Assembly (NCBI GenBank): GCA_050014415.1
Contig: JBEKDJ010000071.1
Location: 1 to 17,725, forward strand
Source: JBEKDJ01 sp050014415
GTDB lineage: Bacteria; Desulfobacterota; BSN033; UBA1163
DNA length: 17,725 bases
Direction: 5' to 3'
The translations under genes were made by a program, and so were the position numbers. Positions 7,344 to 15,483 of the stretch are shown here, piece by piece; positions within the stretch are counted from its first letter, which is position 1; each line of letters begins with the position of its first letter. A model generated the notes under the pieces. That model was not told the DNA's origin. It made no database searches and saw only the letters and a program-made list of their open reading frames with translations.

Positions 7344-7548
7344 GCTTCGCAAGAAGTGTCTTTCGAATTAGGAATTAGGGGATGGAGACGTGGGGATGGA
7401 CACCTCAGCCGCCGGGATGGCAACCAGGAAGGAGGAGTCAATCAAGAAAATTCGTGAACTCCCTCGCCATCTGTGCAATCCCTAACCGATGTAATCAGAG
7501 ATTTCAGAACGTTTTCAAGAATCTTAGTACAGACGCATAAATTGGCGT

Positions 7549-7597
7549 CACCCCCGCCCTTACCCTCCCCGCTTGAGGGGAGGGATGGGGGGGGATA
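7549..7597. repeat. C-rich/G-rich REP-like repeat, copy A
   Basis: The sequence CACCCCCGCCCTTACCC is followed by a perfect 8-bp stem CCCTCCCC/GGGGAGGG with a GCTTGA loop and a G-run. Related copies occur at 9540-9585 and 13206-13249. It lies just beyond the 3' end of the minus-strand cupin gene. A strong stem could slow transcription, but no U-tract follows on that strand. Confidence 0.6.
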
Positions 7598-7620
7598 AAG
7601 ATTTCTTGCGTTTGTTTTGG

Positions 7621-7980
7621 TTACATCTTACGAGCAGGAGAGAAGATCACTCCTATTCTGTAAGTCTCACCACCCAGAACTTTAAAGGAGTGGGTAGCGC
7701 CTTTCGGGACCCAGAGTGCACAACCCGGTTCCATGAGGAACTCTTCTCCATCCACCTTCGCGAGAGCCCTTCCGGAGATACAATAAAATCCATGCTCTTC
7801 ATTCGCGTGTACATCATCTTGGGCAGTACCGCCCGCTCTGATCTCCGTGATGTGGAATTCGAAATTCGCACCACATGACTTTGTGGATATCAGAGGAAAG
7901 GAATTGGTCTGGGTATGTTTCGGGGGATCTACTACATGTTGAACCTTCTCGTCAACCTTAAACATCTTTCCCTTTGGCAT
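7621..7980 (-). CDS. Small single-domain cupin protein
   Basis: A 119-residue cupin_2 protein. Conserved cupin motif 1 reads DVHANEEHGFYCISGRA, with H58, E61/E62 and H63 as likely metal ligands. Motif 2 is EPGCALWVPKGATHSF with H97. Such proteins bind a metal and small organic acids or sugars, acting as isomerases, dioxygenases, sensors or lyases; none can be chosen here. ATG 7980 has GGAGG eight bases upstream. It is the last gene of the minus-strand run, 142 bases after E3, and could be co-transcribed with it or have its own promoter. Confidence 0.82.
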   Translation of the reverse strand: MPKGKMFKVDEKVQHVVDPPKHTQTNSFPLISTKSCGANFEFHITEIRAGGTAQDDVHANEEHGFYCISGRALAKVDGEEFLMEPGCALWVPKGATHSFKVLGGETYRIGVIFSPARKM

Positions 7981-8122
7981 AGCTTTGTTCCTCCTTTTTC
8001 TGCTGCATCATTGCAGCGGTTTGTTTTTCGGCCATTTTACCACTGACGAAAAGACTAAGCAACAAGGCCTCGAACAGATGACTCATCACGGGGTAACATG
8101 TTCCGTTACGTCCCTCTCTATC

Positions 8123-9529
8123 TTATCTCATCTTTTTCGGGAGATGGATTGCCTCTCTCAGGGCATCGAGGGAAGCTTCTGCAATGGCCTCTGTCAGTGT
8201 GGGATGAGCCTGGGTCGTTTTCCCCATCTCTTCAGCAGTCGTTTCCAGGGCCATGGCAAGGACCGGACCTCCGATTAAGTCGGTTGCACGATCTCCCAAG
8301 ATATGAACCCCCACCACCTGGCCCAAATCCTTGTCAGCGATCACTTTAACGAAACCTTCCGAATCGTCCATTGCCAACGCCCTTCCATTCGACTGAAAGG
8401 GATATCGCCCAACTGAGATTTGGAGCCCTTTCTCCTTCGCTTGCTTCTCGGTCATTCCAACTGAAGCCACCTCAGGAAAGGTATAGACACAGTTCGGAAT
8501 GATGGAATAATCGACGCGAGTCTCGCGGCCCGAGACATTTTCAGCAGCCACAATGCCTTCTGCCGATGCCTTATGAGCGAGCATCTGCCGACCGGTCACA
8601 TCACCGATGGCATAGATTCCCGGGGCACTCGTTTCCATCTTCTCATTCACCTTGATGAACTTTCCATTGAAGGCGACGTTGATCTTTTCTAACCCAAGGT
8701 TATCCGTATAGGGGGAACGCCCCACAGCCATCAGGGCCTTCTCTGCGCTATGAAGGACCTCTTTTCCTTCTTTATTGACCACCGTAACTTCTGCACGGCC
8801 TTTCCTCACCCTGGCCTTTTTAACCCTTGTCTCCGTATGAATCTGAATGTCTTTTTTCTTCAGTAAAGTGGTCAGACCACGAATAATCTCTTCATCTTCG
8901 GTGGAAATAATCCCAGGAAGCATCTCGATGACCGTGACTTTTGATCCGAGGCTGTTGAAAAGACAGGCAAACTCCATCCCGATGACCCCACCTCCAATAA
9001 TGATGAGTTCCTTGGGGATCGACGTGATTTCGAGCATCTCCGTGCTCGTCAGGATCACTTGACCATCGATATCAACATTTGGAATTTGTGCTGAAACAGA
9101 ACCTGTTGCAATGATGATTCTTTGGCTTCTGAATTGTTCCCTTCCCTTCTCGCCTTCAACTTCGATCGTCGTTCGATCGATGAATTTGGCATTCCCCTGG
9201 GAGAAGGTGATCCCATTGTTGCGGATGAGGAACTGGACGCCCGTCACCATTCTTTTTACCACCTCGCTCTTCCTCAAGAGCAACTGCTTCACGTCAACTC
9301 GGAGGCCCTCCGTCTTCAGTACGGAGGAGCGCTTGGCACGATCATAGAGTTCTGCATCGGCAAGCATTGCCTTCGTTGGAATGCAGCCTCGATTGACGCA
9401 AGTGCCTCCCAATTGATCCTTTTCGATCAGCAAGGCCTTTGCCCCAAGCTGGGCTGCTCGGATGGCAGCGACGTACCCACCCGGTCCACCTCCGATGACA
9501 ATGATATCAAATGATCTTGGGCTGTTCAT
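8123..9529 (-). CDS. lpdA: Dihydrolipoyl dehydrogenase (E3)
   Basis: FAD flavoprotein that reoxidises the dihydrolipoyl arm of E2 using NAD+. It has GGGPGGY near the N-terminus for FAD, the redox-active disulphide GGTCVNRGC (C44 and C49), a second Rossmann motif (IIGGGVIGMEFA) for NAD, and HPTLTEAIAEA near the C-terminus with the His-Glu dyad. The 468 residues are normal family length. ATG 9529 is chosen because it leads directly into the FAD motif; the upstream GTG 9553 lies within a REP-like repeat and adds only eight residues. It follows the E2 gene by 79 bases and is clearly the complex's dedicated E3. Confidence 0.95.
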   Translation of the reverse strand: MNSPRSFDIIVIGGGPGGYVAAIRAAQLGAKALLIEKDQLGGTCVNRGCIPTKAMLADAELYDRAKRSSVLKTEGLRVDVKQLLLRKSEVVKRMVTGVQFLIRNNGITFSQGNAKFIDRTTIEVEGEKGREQFRSQRIIIATGSVSAQIPNVDIDGQVILTSTEMLEITSIPKELIIIGGGVIGMEFACLFNSLGSKVTVIEMLPGIISTEDEEIIRGLTTLLKKKDIQIHTETRVKKARVRKGRAEVTVVNKEGKEVLHSAEKALMAVGRSPYTDNLGLEKINVAFNGKFIKVNEKMETSAPGIYAIGDVTGRQMLAHKASAEGIVAAENVSGRETRVDYSIIPNCVYTFPEVASVGMTEKQAKEKGLQISVGRYPFQSNGRALAMDDSEGFVKVIADKDLGQVVGVHILGDRATDLIGGPVLAMALETTAEEMGKTTQAHPTLTEAIAEASLDALREAIHLPKKMR

Positions 9530-9539
9530 TCTTATTCCA

Positions 9540-9585
9540 AACCTCACCCTCACCCGTACCCTCTCCCGTCAATGGAGAGGGAGAT
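9540..9585. repeat. C-rich/G-rich REP-like repeat, copy B
   Basis: ACCTCACCCTCACCCGTACC is followed by a CCCTCTCC/GGAGAGGG stem, between E2 and E3. Same pattern as copies at 7549 and 13206. Its left edge overlaps the alternative GTG start of E3. Confidence 0.6.
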
Positions 9586-9608
9586 ATTGGAAATAAAATT
9601 CATCGATC

Positions 9609-11009
9609 TCAGTAGCCCAACACAAAGGTATAAGATGGCTTTTCCAGTTTATTCTTAAGACTCTGGAGGAATTGAGCAGCCACCGCGCCGTCGATGATAC
9701 GGTGATCGACTGACAACCCCTGCCTCATCATCCTGCGGATGACGACCTGCCCGTTTCTCACCACAGGCCTTTCTTCCACCTTGCCCAGTGTGAGGATGCC
9801 ACTTTGAGGGGGGTTGAGAATGGCCGTGAAGAAGGTGATATCAAACTGGGCAAGGCTCGAGATGGTAAAAGTCCCCCTCTCCATCTCTTCGATGGTGAGT
9901 TTGGCTTGGCGGGCTCGTTCAATCAAGTCTGCTCGATATCGGGCGATCTCCCCAAGGCCTAATTGATCTGCCATCGGGATAGCAGGGACGATCAGTCCAT
10001 CCTCCATGGCTACAGCCAGACCTACGTTGATCTCTGGAAAGATACGGATCTCTTCCCCCGATACCATGGAGTTGACAATCGGATACTCTCGCAGAGTGAG
10101 GGCCACGGCTTTGATCAGAAAGTCGTTGATCGAAATCCGGATCCCTTCATCCTTCTCAAATTCACTCACGATCTCTTCCCTCAGGGCAAGAAGCTTCTCC
10201 ATATCTACATCGTTAAAAAAATAGATATGGGGGGCAGTAAATTTCGATTGAGCCATCTTCTTAGCAATGACCTTCCGCATGGAGTTCATGCGAATGACTT
10301 GCCCAAGCTGGTATTTGGGAACCGATGGAGGTTTGACCCCATCGGGTACAGGCCTGGGTTCAGACGGTTTGACGCCTGCCCTCACTTCCATCACATCTGC
10401 CTTCATCACCCGGCCTGAAATTCCAGTACCTTTGATCGAAGCAAGGGGAATCCCCTCTCTCTCTGCCAGCTTTCGAGCCGTGGGCGTAATCAGAATCTTC
10501 GGCCCAGGTTGGAACCCTCTTGCTGAAAACGCCTCCACATCTCTCAAAAGGATGGTCCCCCCGGGTCCTGATCCCCTAATGGAAAGAAGATCGATTCCCT
10601 TCTGTTTAGCCAATTGGCGCGCTGCGGGCGGTGCCTTGATCTCAGTAGCCCCGGGTGAAACCATTACAGAAGGCTCTTGAATCTGGGGGGAGACGGGTAT
10701 TTCCTTTTTCTCTTCTTTCCCCTCCGGCTTCGGGACCGCAATCGTAAGGTATTTCTCAGGGAGAGACTCTGCTTGACCTGTGATCACTGCGACTACGGTC
10801 AGGATTGGAACCTCTACGCCTTCAGGGATCAAGATTTTTCTAAGAATTCCCGAAGCAGGAGACTCCACTTCAGTGGTCACCTTGTCTGCCTCAACTTCAT
10901 ATAGGGACTCTCCTTTTTTCACAGCATCCCCTTCTCTCATGATCCACTTGAGGATAGTCCCCTTCTCAACCGTCAGACCCAGCGCCGGCAATACTACTTC
11001 GACAGCCAT
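9609..11009 (-). CDS. Dihydrolipoamide acyltransferase (E2) with two subunit-binding domains
   Basis: Core acyltransferase of a 2-oxoacid/acetoin dehydrogenase complex, 466 residues. One lipoyl domain (1-80) has lipoyl lysine K43 in EADKVTTEVESP. Two peripheral subunit-binding domains follow, at about 126-160 (PPAARQLAKQKGID...) and 174-208 (ITPTARKLAEREGIP...), where most E2s have one. The catalytic domain (about 237-466) ends with SVDHRIIDGA, with H436 and D440 as the expected catalytic pair. The acetoin-type wording SSLAQFDITFFTAILNPPQ matches AcoC/pyruvate E2s. It lies 114 bases after E1 beta. The ribosome site is weak (GGGGTG) and formed by the repeat upstream. The acyl group carried is not visible in the sequence. 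Confidence 0.93.
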   Translation of the reverse strand: MAVEVVLPALGLTVEKGTILKWIMREGDAVKKGESLYEVEADKVTTEVESPASGILRKILIPEGVEVPILTVVAVITGQAESLPEKYLTIAVPKPEGKEEKKEIPVSPQIQEPSVMVSPGATEIKAPPAARQLAKQKGIDLLSIRGSGPGGTILLRDVEAFSARGFQPGPKILITPTARKLAEREGIPLASIKGTGISGRVMKADVMEVRAGVKPSEPRPVPDGVKPPSVPKYQLGQVIRMNSMRKVIAKKMAQSKFTAPHIYFFNDVDMEKLLALREEIVSEFEKDEGIRISINDFLIKAVALTLREYPIVNSMVSGEEIRIFPEINVGLAVAMEDGLIVPAIPMADQLGLGEIARYRADLIERARQAKLTIEEMERGTFTISSLAQFDITFFTAILNPPQSGILTLGKVEERPVVRNGQVVIRRMMRQGLSVDHRIIDGAVAAQFLQSLKNKLEKPSYTFVLGY

Positions 11010-11015
11010 GATTCA

Positions 11016-11119
11016 CCCCGTTAGAAAGCCCCACCATTCATGGCGGGGATAATTCAAATATACCTTCAATTCCCCATAGAAAGGGCGAGGTCAAAGCCCC
11101 GTCCTTTCTAGCGGGGTTC
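11016..11119. repeat. Intergenic palindromic repeat pair between E1 beta and E2
   Basis: Two 24-base direct copies lie at 11025-11048 and 11093-11116; the minus-strand unit begins CCCCGC and ends GGGGCTTT. Each sits in a hairpin: CCCCxCCAT/ATGGxGGGG at 11029-11048, and TAGAAAGG/CCTTTCTA arms at 11077-11084 and 11103-11110. One mismatch on the plus strand becomes a G-U wobble in minus-strand RNA. This is REP-like and would be transcribed with the operon. Confidence 0.6.
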
Positions 11120-11123
11120 ACTC

Positions 11124-12107
11124 CTATGCATATTCCAAGACTTTGCGGACTGCTTTCCTGATCCCCTCCTCGTTCGGGATATAGAATTCCTTTTCCAGAA
11201 CGGGGGAATAAGGAACAGGCACATGAGGCGCAGTCACCTTCAAAATGGGTGCTTGGATGTATCCTACCGCTTCCTCCGCAATAATCGAGGCCACTTCACT
11301 CCCGAAGTTTCCAACCCGGTTCCCCTCATCCACAATGATCATCTTCCCCGTCTTCTTGAAAGAGTCGATGATCGTCTCCTTGTCCAGCGGGCAGAGGGTC
11401 CTTGGATCGATGACCTCAATCCCAATGCCTTCAGCCTCCATCTCATTGGCAACGGTGAGGGCCTTGTGAACCATTCGCATGGTGGCCACAATCGTGATAT
11501 CCTTTCCATCGTGACGGATGGCAGCCTTCCCGAAGGGAACGGTATAATAACCTTCGGGCACCTCTCCCTTCATGTTATACATCATCTTATCTTCGATAAA
11601 GAGTACAGGGTTTTCATCTTCAATGGCTGTGAACAGCAGCCCTTTGACATCGTGAGGCGTTCCCGGGATGGCTATCTTGATCCCAGGAAAGTGCATGATG
11701 GCCGCGTGGGTCGCCTGCGCATGGTGAGCAGCGCCTCCCCGGCCTGCCCCGCAGGTGGTGCGAATGACCAATGGAATCTTCATCCTGCCGCCGAACATAT
11801 AACGCATCTTGGCGGCCTGATTGACGAGTTGGTCCATGCAGACAGGTAGAAAGTCGATATTCATGATCTCCACAACAGGATGCATGCCCACAATGGCCGA
11901 TCCGATACCCGCGCCGAGGATGGCAGATTCTGAGATAGGGCTGTCCATCACCCGATCTTCTCCATATTTATTCATTAGCCCCTGGGTCGCTTGAAAAAGG
12001 CCCCCGTAATACCCAATATCCTCACCCAGCAGAAAAATCTTCGGGTCTTTCTCCATGGCGATATCCAAAGCCTCCACAACAGCCTCTCGAAATGTTATTT
12101 CCCGCAT
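11124..12107 (-). CDS. 2-oxoacid/acetoin dehydrogenase E1 beta subunit
   Basis: TPP-dependent decarboxylase beta chain, 327 residues, pairing with E1 alpha to cleave the 2-oxoacid or acetoin and load the acyl group on the E2 lipoyl arm. SPISESAILGAGIG carries the conserved catalytic Glu (E60). RTTCGAGRGGAAHHAQATHA and VIDPRTLCPLDKETI are the standard pyrimidine-domain and C-terminal-domain signatures. ATG 12107 has AAGGAGGA at a proper spacing. The gene starts 17 bases after E1 alpha ends. The sequence is closest to AcoB and PdhB-type subunits. Confidence 0.95.
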   Translation of the reverse strand: MREITFREAVVEALDIAMEKDPKIFLLGEDIGYYGGLFQATQGLMNKYGEDRVMDSPISESAILGAGIGSAIVGMHPVVEIMNIDFLPVCMDQLVNQAAKMRYMFGGRMKIPLVIRTTCGAGRGGAAHHAQATHAAIMHFPGIKIAIPGTPHDVKGLLFTAIEDENPVLFIEDKMMYNMKGEVPEGYYTVPFGKAAIRHDGKDITIVATMRMVHKALTVANEMEAEGIGIEVIDPRTLCPLDKETIIDSFKKTGKMIIVDEGNRVGNFGSEVASIIAEEAVGYIQAPILKVTAPHVPVPYSPVLEKEFYIPNEEGIRKAVRKVLEYA

Positions 12108-12124
12108 TTGGCTCTTCTCCTCCT

Positions 12125-13093
12125 TTATGCAAACAGGTCTTCCAGGGCCTCCTCAGGTTTGGGAAACGGAGATTCCATGGCATAGACAAAGGCCTCTTCA
12201 ACCCTGCGTTCCACATCCTCTTCGATCTCGTCAATCTCTTTCTTCTTGGCAATCTTCTCCTTGAGAAGCTTCTGTTTGAAGGAATCGATGGGACAGCGCA
12301 TCCTCCAGTCAGCCATCTCTTCTTTCGTCCGGTATCGTAGACCCAGATTAGGGTCTCCTTCATGGTGCCCCCTGAACCGATAGGTCTTGCACTCGACCAG
12401 AGTAGGCCCTTTCCCCGATTTCGCCCTTTTCACAGCTTCTTTGACCGCCTCGTATACTGCCAGTACATCCATGCCGTCAACGACCACTCCAGGCATCGCG
12501 TAACCGGCCGCCCGGACCGCAATGTCTTTAATGGCCTGATGGCGATGTTGGGCTACAGAGATCCCGTAAAGGTTGTTCTCGCAGACGAAGATGACAGGAA
12601 CCTTATGAAGGGATGCAAAGTTCATCGCCTCGTGGGTAGCTCCTTCGTTGGACGCTCCATCTCCGAAGAAACAGATGACGACCCGATCGAGGTTCTGTTT
12701 CTTAATCCCCAAGGCCGCGCCGACGGCAATAGGGCTACCGCTGCCTACGATACCCATGGCACCTAAGATTCCTTTATCAAAGGCGGCGATGTGCATCGAG
12801 CCTCCCTTCCCCTTACAATAGCCTGTCTTTTTACCAAAGAGCTCAGCCATCATCGGCTTCAGTTCGCCCCCCTTGGCAATGCAATGTCCATGGCCCCGAT
12901 GAGTGCTGGTGATGTAATCTTCATCGGTCAGGTTCATGCATGCTCCGACAGCCACTGCCTCTTCACCGATATAGAGATGGGCGAGTCCTGGCACAGCACC
13001 CCGCGCATACTGATCGACCACCTTCTCTTCAAAATACCGTATCTCCAGCATCTTCTTGAGCATTTCCAGTAACAGGTTTTTTGATACTTTCAT
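12125..13093 (-). CDS. 2-oxoacid/acetoin dehydrogenase E1 alpha subunit
   Basis: TPP-binding alpha chain, 322 residues. The TPP/Mg motif is GDGASNEG (144-151) with NN at 173-174. STHRGHGHCIAKGG and GYCKGKGGSMHIA are family marks. The loop RGHHEGDP (241-248) resembles the acetoin dehydrogenase AcoA form, whereas pyruvate dehydrogenases usually have RGHSMSDP. That favours acetoin or a diketone-like substrate over pyruvate, although bacterial annotation of these subfamilies is often unreliable. ATG 13093 is preceded by GAAGGAG. The gene is 186 bases downstream of the beta-hydroxyacid dehydrogenase, separated by a hairpin and a REP-like repeat, so it may have its own promoter or receive attenuated readthrough. 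Confidence 0.93.
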   Translation of the reverse strand: MKVSKNLLLEMLKKMLEIRYFEEKVVDQYARGAVPGLAHLYIGEEAVAVGACMNLTDEDYITSTHRGHGHCIAKGGELKPMMAELFGKKTGYCKGKGGSMHIAAFDKGILGAMGIVGSGSPIAVGAALGIKKQNLDRVVICFFGDGASNEGATHEAMNFASLHKVPVIFVCENNLYGISVAQHRHQAIKDIAVRAAGYAMPGVVVDGMDVLAVYEAVKEAVKRAKSGKGPTLVECKTYRFRGHHEGDPNLGLRYRTKEEMADWRMRCPIDSFKQKLLKEKIAKKKEIDEIEEDVERRVEEAFVYAMESPFPKPEEALEDLFA

Positions 13094-13146
13094 CCAAAGT
13101 CTCCTTCTGGTCCTTCAATCCGATAACAGCATTTCACCAAACAACC

Positions 13147-13178
13147 AAAGGAGGAGGTTTGAGAGAACCTCCCCCTTT
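13147..13178 (-). terminator. Hairpin between hydroxyacid dehydrogenase and E1 alpha
   Basis: The arms 13147-13159 and 13166-13178 form a 13-bp stem with a six-base loop. On the minus-strand RNA every position pairs (one G-U wobble); the plus strand would have an A-C mismatch there. The minus-strand 3' tail is TTTGGTTGTTTGG rather than a clean T-run, so it is better described as a terminator- or processing-like hairpin. Confidence 0.4.
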
Positions 13179-13205
13179 TCTAACCTCAAATCCATTCCAG
13201 GTGCC

Positions 13206-13249
13206 CCTCACCCTTGCCCTCTCCCCGTCGGGGAAAAGGAGGGCTCAGG
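13206..13249. repeat. C-rich/G-rich REP-like repeat, copy C
   Basis: CCCTCACCCTTGCCCTCTCC is followed by CCGTCGG and a G-rich right arm (GGGGAAAAGGAGGGCTCAGGG). It has the pattern of copies at 7549 and 9540 and lies downstream of the beta-hydroxyacid dehydrogenase. Confidence 0.6.
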
Positions 13250-13279
13250 GCGCATTAGTTGAATTTCAAGTATTTTTGA

Positions 13280-14176
13280 TTAAGACTTAAAAGGATCCTT
13301 AACTCCAGCCAGCTCTTCCATGAGTAAGATCAGCGCGGAGAAATCGAGATCACCACGGCCGGTTGCCTTCAGCGTACCCAGGAACTGCCGGACCAGGCCG
13401 ATGGTCGGCATGGCTACACCCAGCCGGGACCCCGTATTCAGGGCCAGGTCAAAATCCTTAGCCATTAATGATGCGGTGAAAGCCGGTTTAAAACTTCGTT
13501 CTCCGATCGGACCCGCCTTGTAATTCACAAGGGGGGAACCGACCACACTGGCGCTGATGATCTCGAGCATCTGTTTCCACTCAAGGCCAGCTTTCTTGCC
13601 GAAGGTCAATGCCTCTGCCAACATCTGAAGGGTTGTGCCCACCATCATGTTGAGGACAAGTTTCAGATAACGGGCTTCATCTCCCGTGCCCACATGAAAA
13701 ATCTTCTGGCCCATGGTCGAAAAGACCTTCTGACACCGATCGAAGGCCCCTTTATCTCCGGAGGCCAGGATGGTCAATGTCCCCTGAGAAGCCAAGACCG
13801 TTGATCCAGAAACCGGGGCTCGTAGCATCTTGGTGCCTTTTGCCTCCACGGCCTTCGCGACACGGCTCGAGGCCTCCGGATCCACGGTCGACATATCGAT
13901 GAAGACACTGCCAGACTTGGCCCCTGCCAAGATCCCGGATTCTCCAAAGGTGATGGCCTCCAGTGCAGGACCGTCGGCGATCATTGAGATAAAGATCTCC
14001 GATTGAGCTGCCACCTCTTTTGGAGAGCCGGCCACCTTTGCACCTTTTTGGGCAAGATCCGCCGTCTTGCCAGAAGTTCTGTTCCAAACCGTAAGCGGGA
14101 ACCCGCCAGCCAGAATCCGGCCTGCCATAGGCTGTCCCATCGTCCCTAATCCAATAAACCCTACCTTTTCACTCAT
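13280..14176 (-). CDS. Beta-hydroxyacid dehydrogenase (3-hydroxyisobutyrate / tartronate semialdehyde reductase family)
   Basis: NAD(P)-dependent dehydrogenase, 298 residues. The nucleotide-binding GxGxxG is GLGTMG (9-14), following GFI. The substrate-binding PVSGS is at 121-125, the catalytic lysine K172 is in YLKLVLNMMVG and K240-D241 in MAKDFDLAL. These enzymes interconvert 3-hydroxyacids and semialdehydes such as 3-hydroxyisobutyrate, glycerate/tartronate semialdehyde or succinic semialdehyde/4-hydroxybutyrate. The subtype cannot be assigned. An in-frame GTG at 14182 is an alternative start; AAGGAGG precedes both. The gene is 38 bases after the M24 gene, consistent with an operon. Any semialdehyde intermediate could also serve the neighbouring aldehyde oxidoreductase. 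Confidence 0.9.
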   Translation of the reverse strand: MSEKVGFIGLGTMGQPMAGRILAGGFPLTVWNRTSGKTADLAQKGAKVAGSPKEVAAQSEIFISMIADGPALEAITFGESGILAGAKSGSVFIDMSTVDPEASSRVAKAVEAKGTKMLRAPVSGSTVLASQGTLTILASGDKGAFDRCQKVFSTMGQKIFHVGTGDEARYLKLVLNMMVGTTLQMLAEALTFGKKAGLEWKQMLEIISASVVGSPLVNYKAGPIGERSFKPAFTASLMAKDFDLALNTGSRLGVAMPTIGLVRQFLGTLKATGRGDLDFSALILLMEELAGVKDPFKS

Positions 14177-14214
14177 AGTCACGCTCCCTCCTTTCTCTTA
14201 GTTTTGACCGATCG

Positions 14215-15444
14215 TCAATAGGCCATCGTTCCCGGGAGGCCGCAGGAGATAAGCTCTTCAACGGGATATTTGAAGATCCGCTCACATCCATCCTTTGTGA
14301 CCACGACCTCCTCCTCAATCCTCGCCGCACCTTTCCCATCTGCTGAGGGGCAATAGGTCTCCAGGGCAAAGACCATCCCTTCTCTGATGGGATACGGTTT
14401 TTCTAACGAAAATAACCTTGAGATCACCGGTTTCTCCCAGATGCTCATGCCAACCCCATGACCGAACTGAAGGAGAAAGGCCTCGTCTTCTGTCTTCAGA
14501 CCAAATTTATCCGGGGCGGGCCACACCTTAGCTACGTCACCCGTGGTCGCTCCCGGTTTGACCGCATCGATTGAGTCTTTCAGCCATTTCCAGGCATTCT
14601 CATACGCTTTCAATTGCTCTCGGGTGGCCTTTCCGCAGACGAAGGTGCGATAGTAACAGGTGCGGTAGCCCATGTAGGAATGCATGATATCCAGGAAGAC
14701 CATGTCTCCCGGCCGGATGATCCGATCTGAAAAAGTATGTGGATGGGGTTGTCCGCGAGGTCCTGATACGCTGTTGACACACTCCACCAGCTCGGAGCCG
14801 AGTGTAAAAAGAACATGATTGGCAACGGCTACGAGATCGTTCTCCCTCTTCCCGGGACGAATACTTCGAACCACCTCTTCATAGGCCGCGTCCACCATTG
14901 CTGCGGAGGTTCTCAACAACTCGATTTCATCTTTGGTCTTGACGATCCGAGCCTCCAGCATAACCTCTTGGCCGTCGACAATTTCCAGCCCTTTCTTTTC
15001 CAACGCCCGGATCAGAGGAATATCGGCAATATCCATTCCTACTGGTTTTTTCTCCACGCCATGATCTTTGAGCCGTTTGAATACGTCTTGCGCAACCTTT
15101 TCGACACTACCGGTTTCGGGCGGGATGGCACCCCGCATCGACCCGACGGCAGGAAAGATCCGGTCTGCAATCCACGGGCACGAAATCTTTTTGGCCGGCG
15201 TAGCCGGATCGAAAAGGAGGGGCTCTCCGCCTCTGGGCAGGATACAATAGCGATTCATCTTATTCCGGCACCACTCTCCGATATGGGTGCCGGTGATGTA
15301 GCGAACGTTATCAAAGTCGTAACAGACCAGCGATCCGAGATCGCTTGCCTTCAAAGCGGCCTTCGCCTTTTCCAGCCTTTCCCTGCGCAGGCGGTCGAAG
15401 TTCACCCTCTCTTCGAAATCGACTCCCATCGTACCGTATCTCAT
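14215..15444 (-). CDS. M24 creatinase/DddP-like protein with a substituted metal ligand
   Basis: A 409-residue two-domain pita-bread-fold protein (N-terminal creatinase-type domain about 15-165, M24 catalytic domain about 175-395). Ligands expected for dinuclear M24 enzymes: D252 (FLDI), the second Asp position replaced by C263 (GYRTCYYRTF instead of GY-x-SD-x-TRTF), H329 (GHGVGM), E362 (FALETY) and E377 (ARIEEE). The Cys codon is a clear TGT. The N-terminal text (RERLEKAKAALKASDLGSLVCYDFDNVRYITGT) and general layout resemble DddP-type DMSP lyases and ectoine hydrolase-type relatives as much as Xaa-Pro peptidases. The start ATG 15444 has an AAAGGAG site. Gene order next to the hydroxyacid dehydrogenase suggests a small-molecule hydrolase or lyase rather than a peptidase; this is an inference. 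Confidence 0.88.
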   Translation of the reverse strand: MRYGTMGVDFEERVNFDRLRRERLEKAKAALKASDLGSLVCYDFDNVRYITGTHIGEWCRNKMNRYCILPRGGEPLLFDPATPAKKISCPWIADRIFPAVGSMRGAIPPETGSVEKVAQDVFKRLKDHGVEKKPVGMDIADIPLIRALEKKGLEIVDGQEVMLEARIVKTKDEIELLRTSAAMVDAAYEEVVRSIRPGKRENDLVAVANHVLFTLGSELVECVNSVSGPRGQPHPHTFSDRIIRPGDMVFLDIMHSYMGYRTCYYRTFVCGKATREQLKAYENAWKWLKDSIDAVKPGATTGDVAKVWPAPDKFGLKTEDEAFLLQFGHGVGMSIWEKPVISRLFSLEKPYPIREGMVFALETYCPSADGKGAARIEEEVVVTKDGCERIFKYPVEELISCGLPGTMAY

Positions 15445-15483
15445 CCTTCTTCTCCTTTCCGATCTCTGTCATCCTGTTCACCC

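Noticed and set aside
7193..7378. 61-codon open frame across the large palindrome
   Set aside because: It has no ribosome site and its content is dictated by the palindrome; nothing resembles a known protein.
7985..8349. Plus-strand frames overlapping the E3 3' end and the gap
   Set aside because: They are antisense shadows of E3 and the cupin leader, without ribosome sites.
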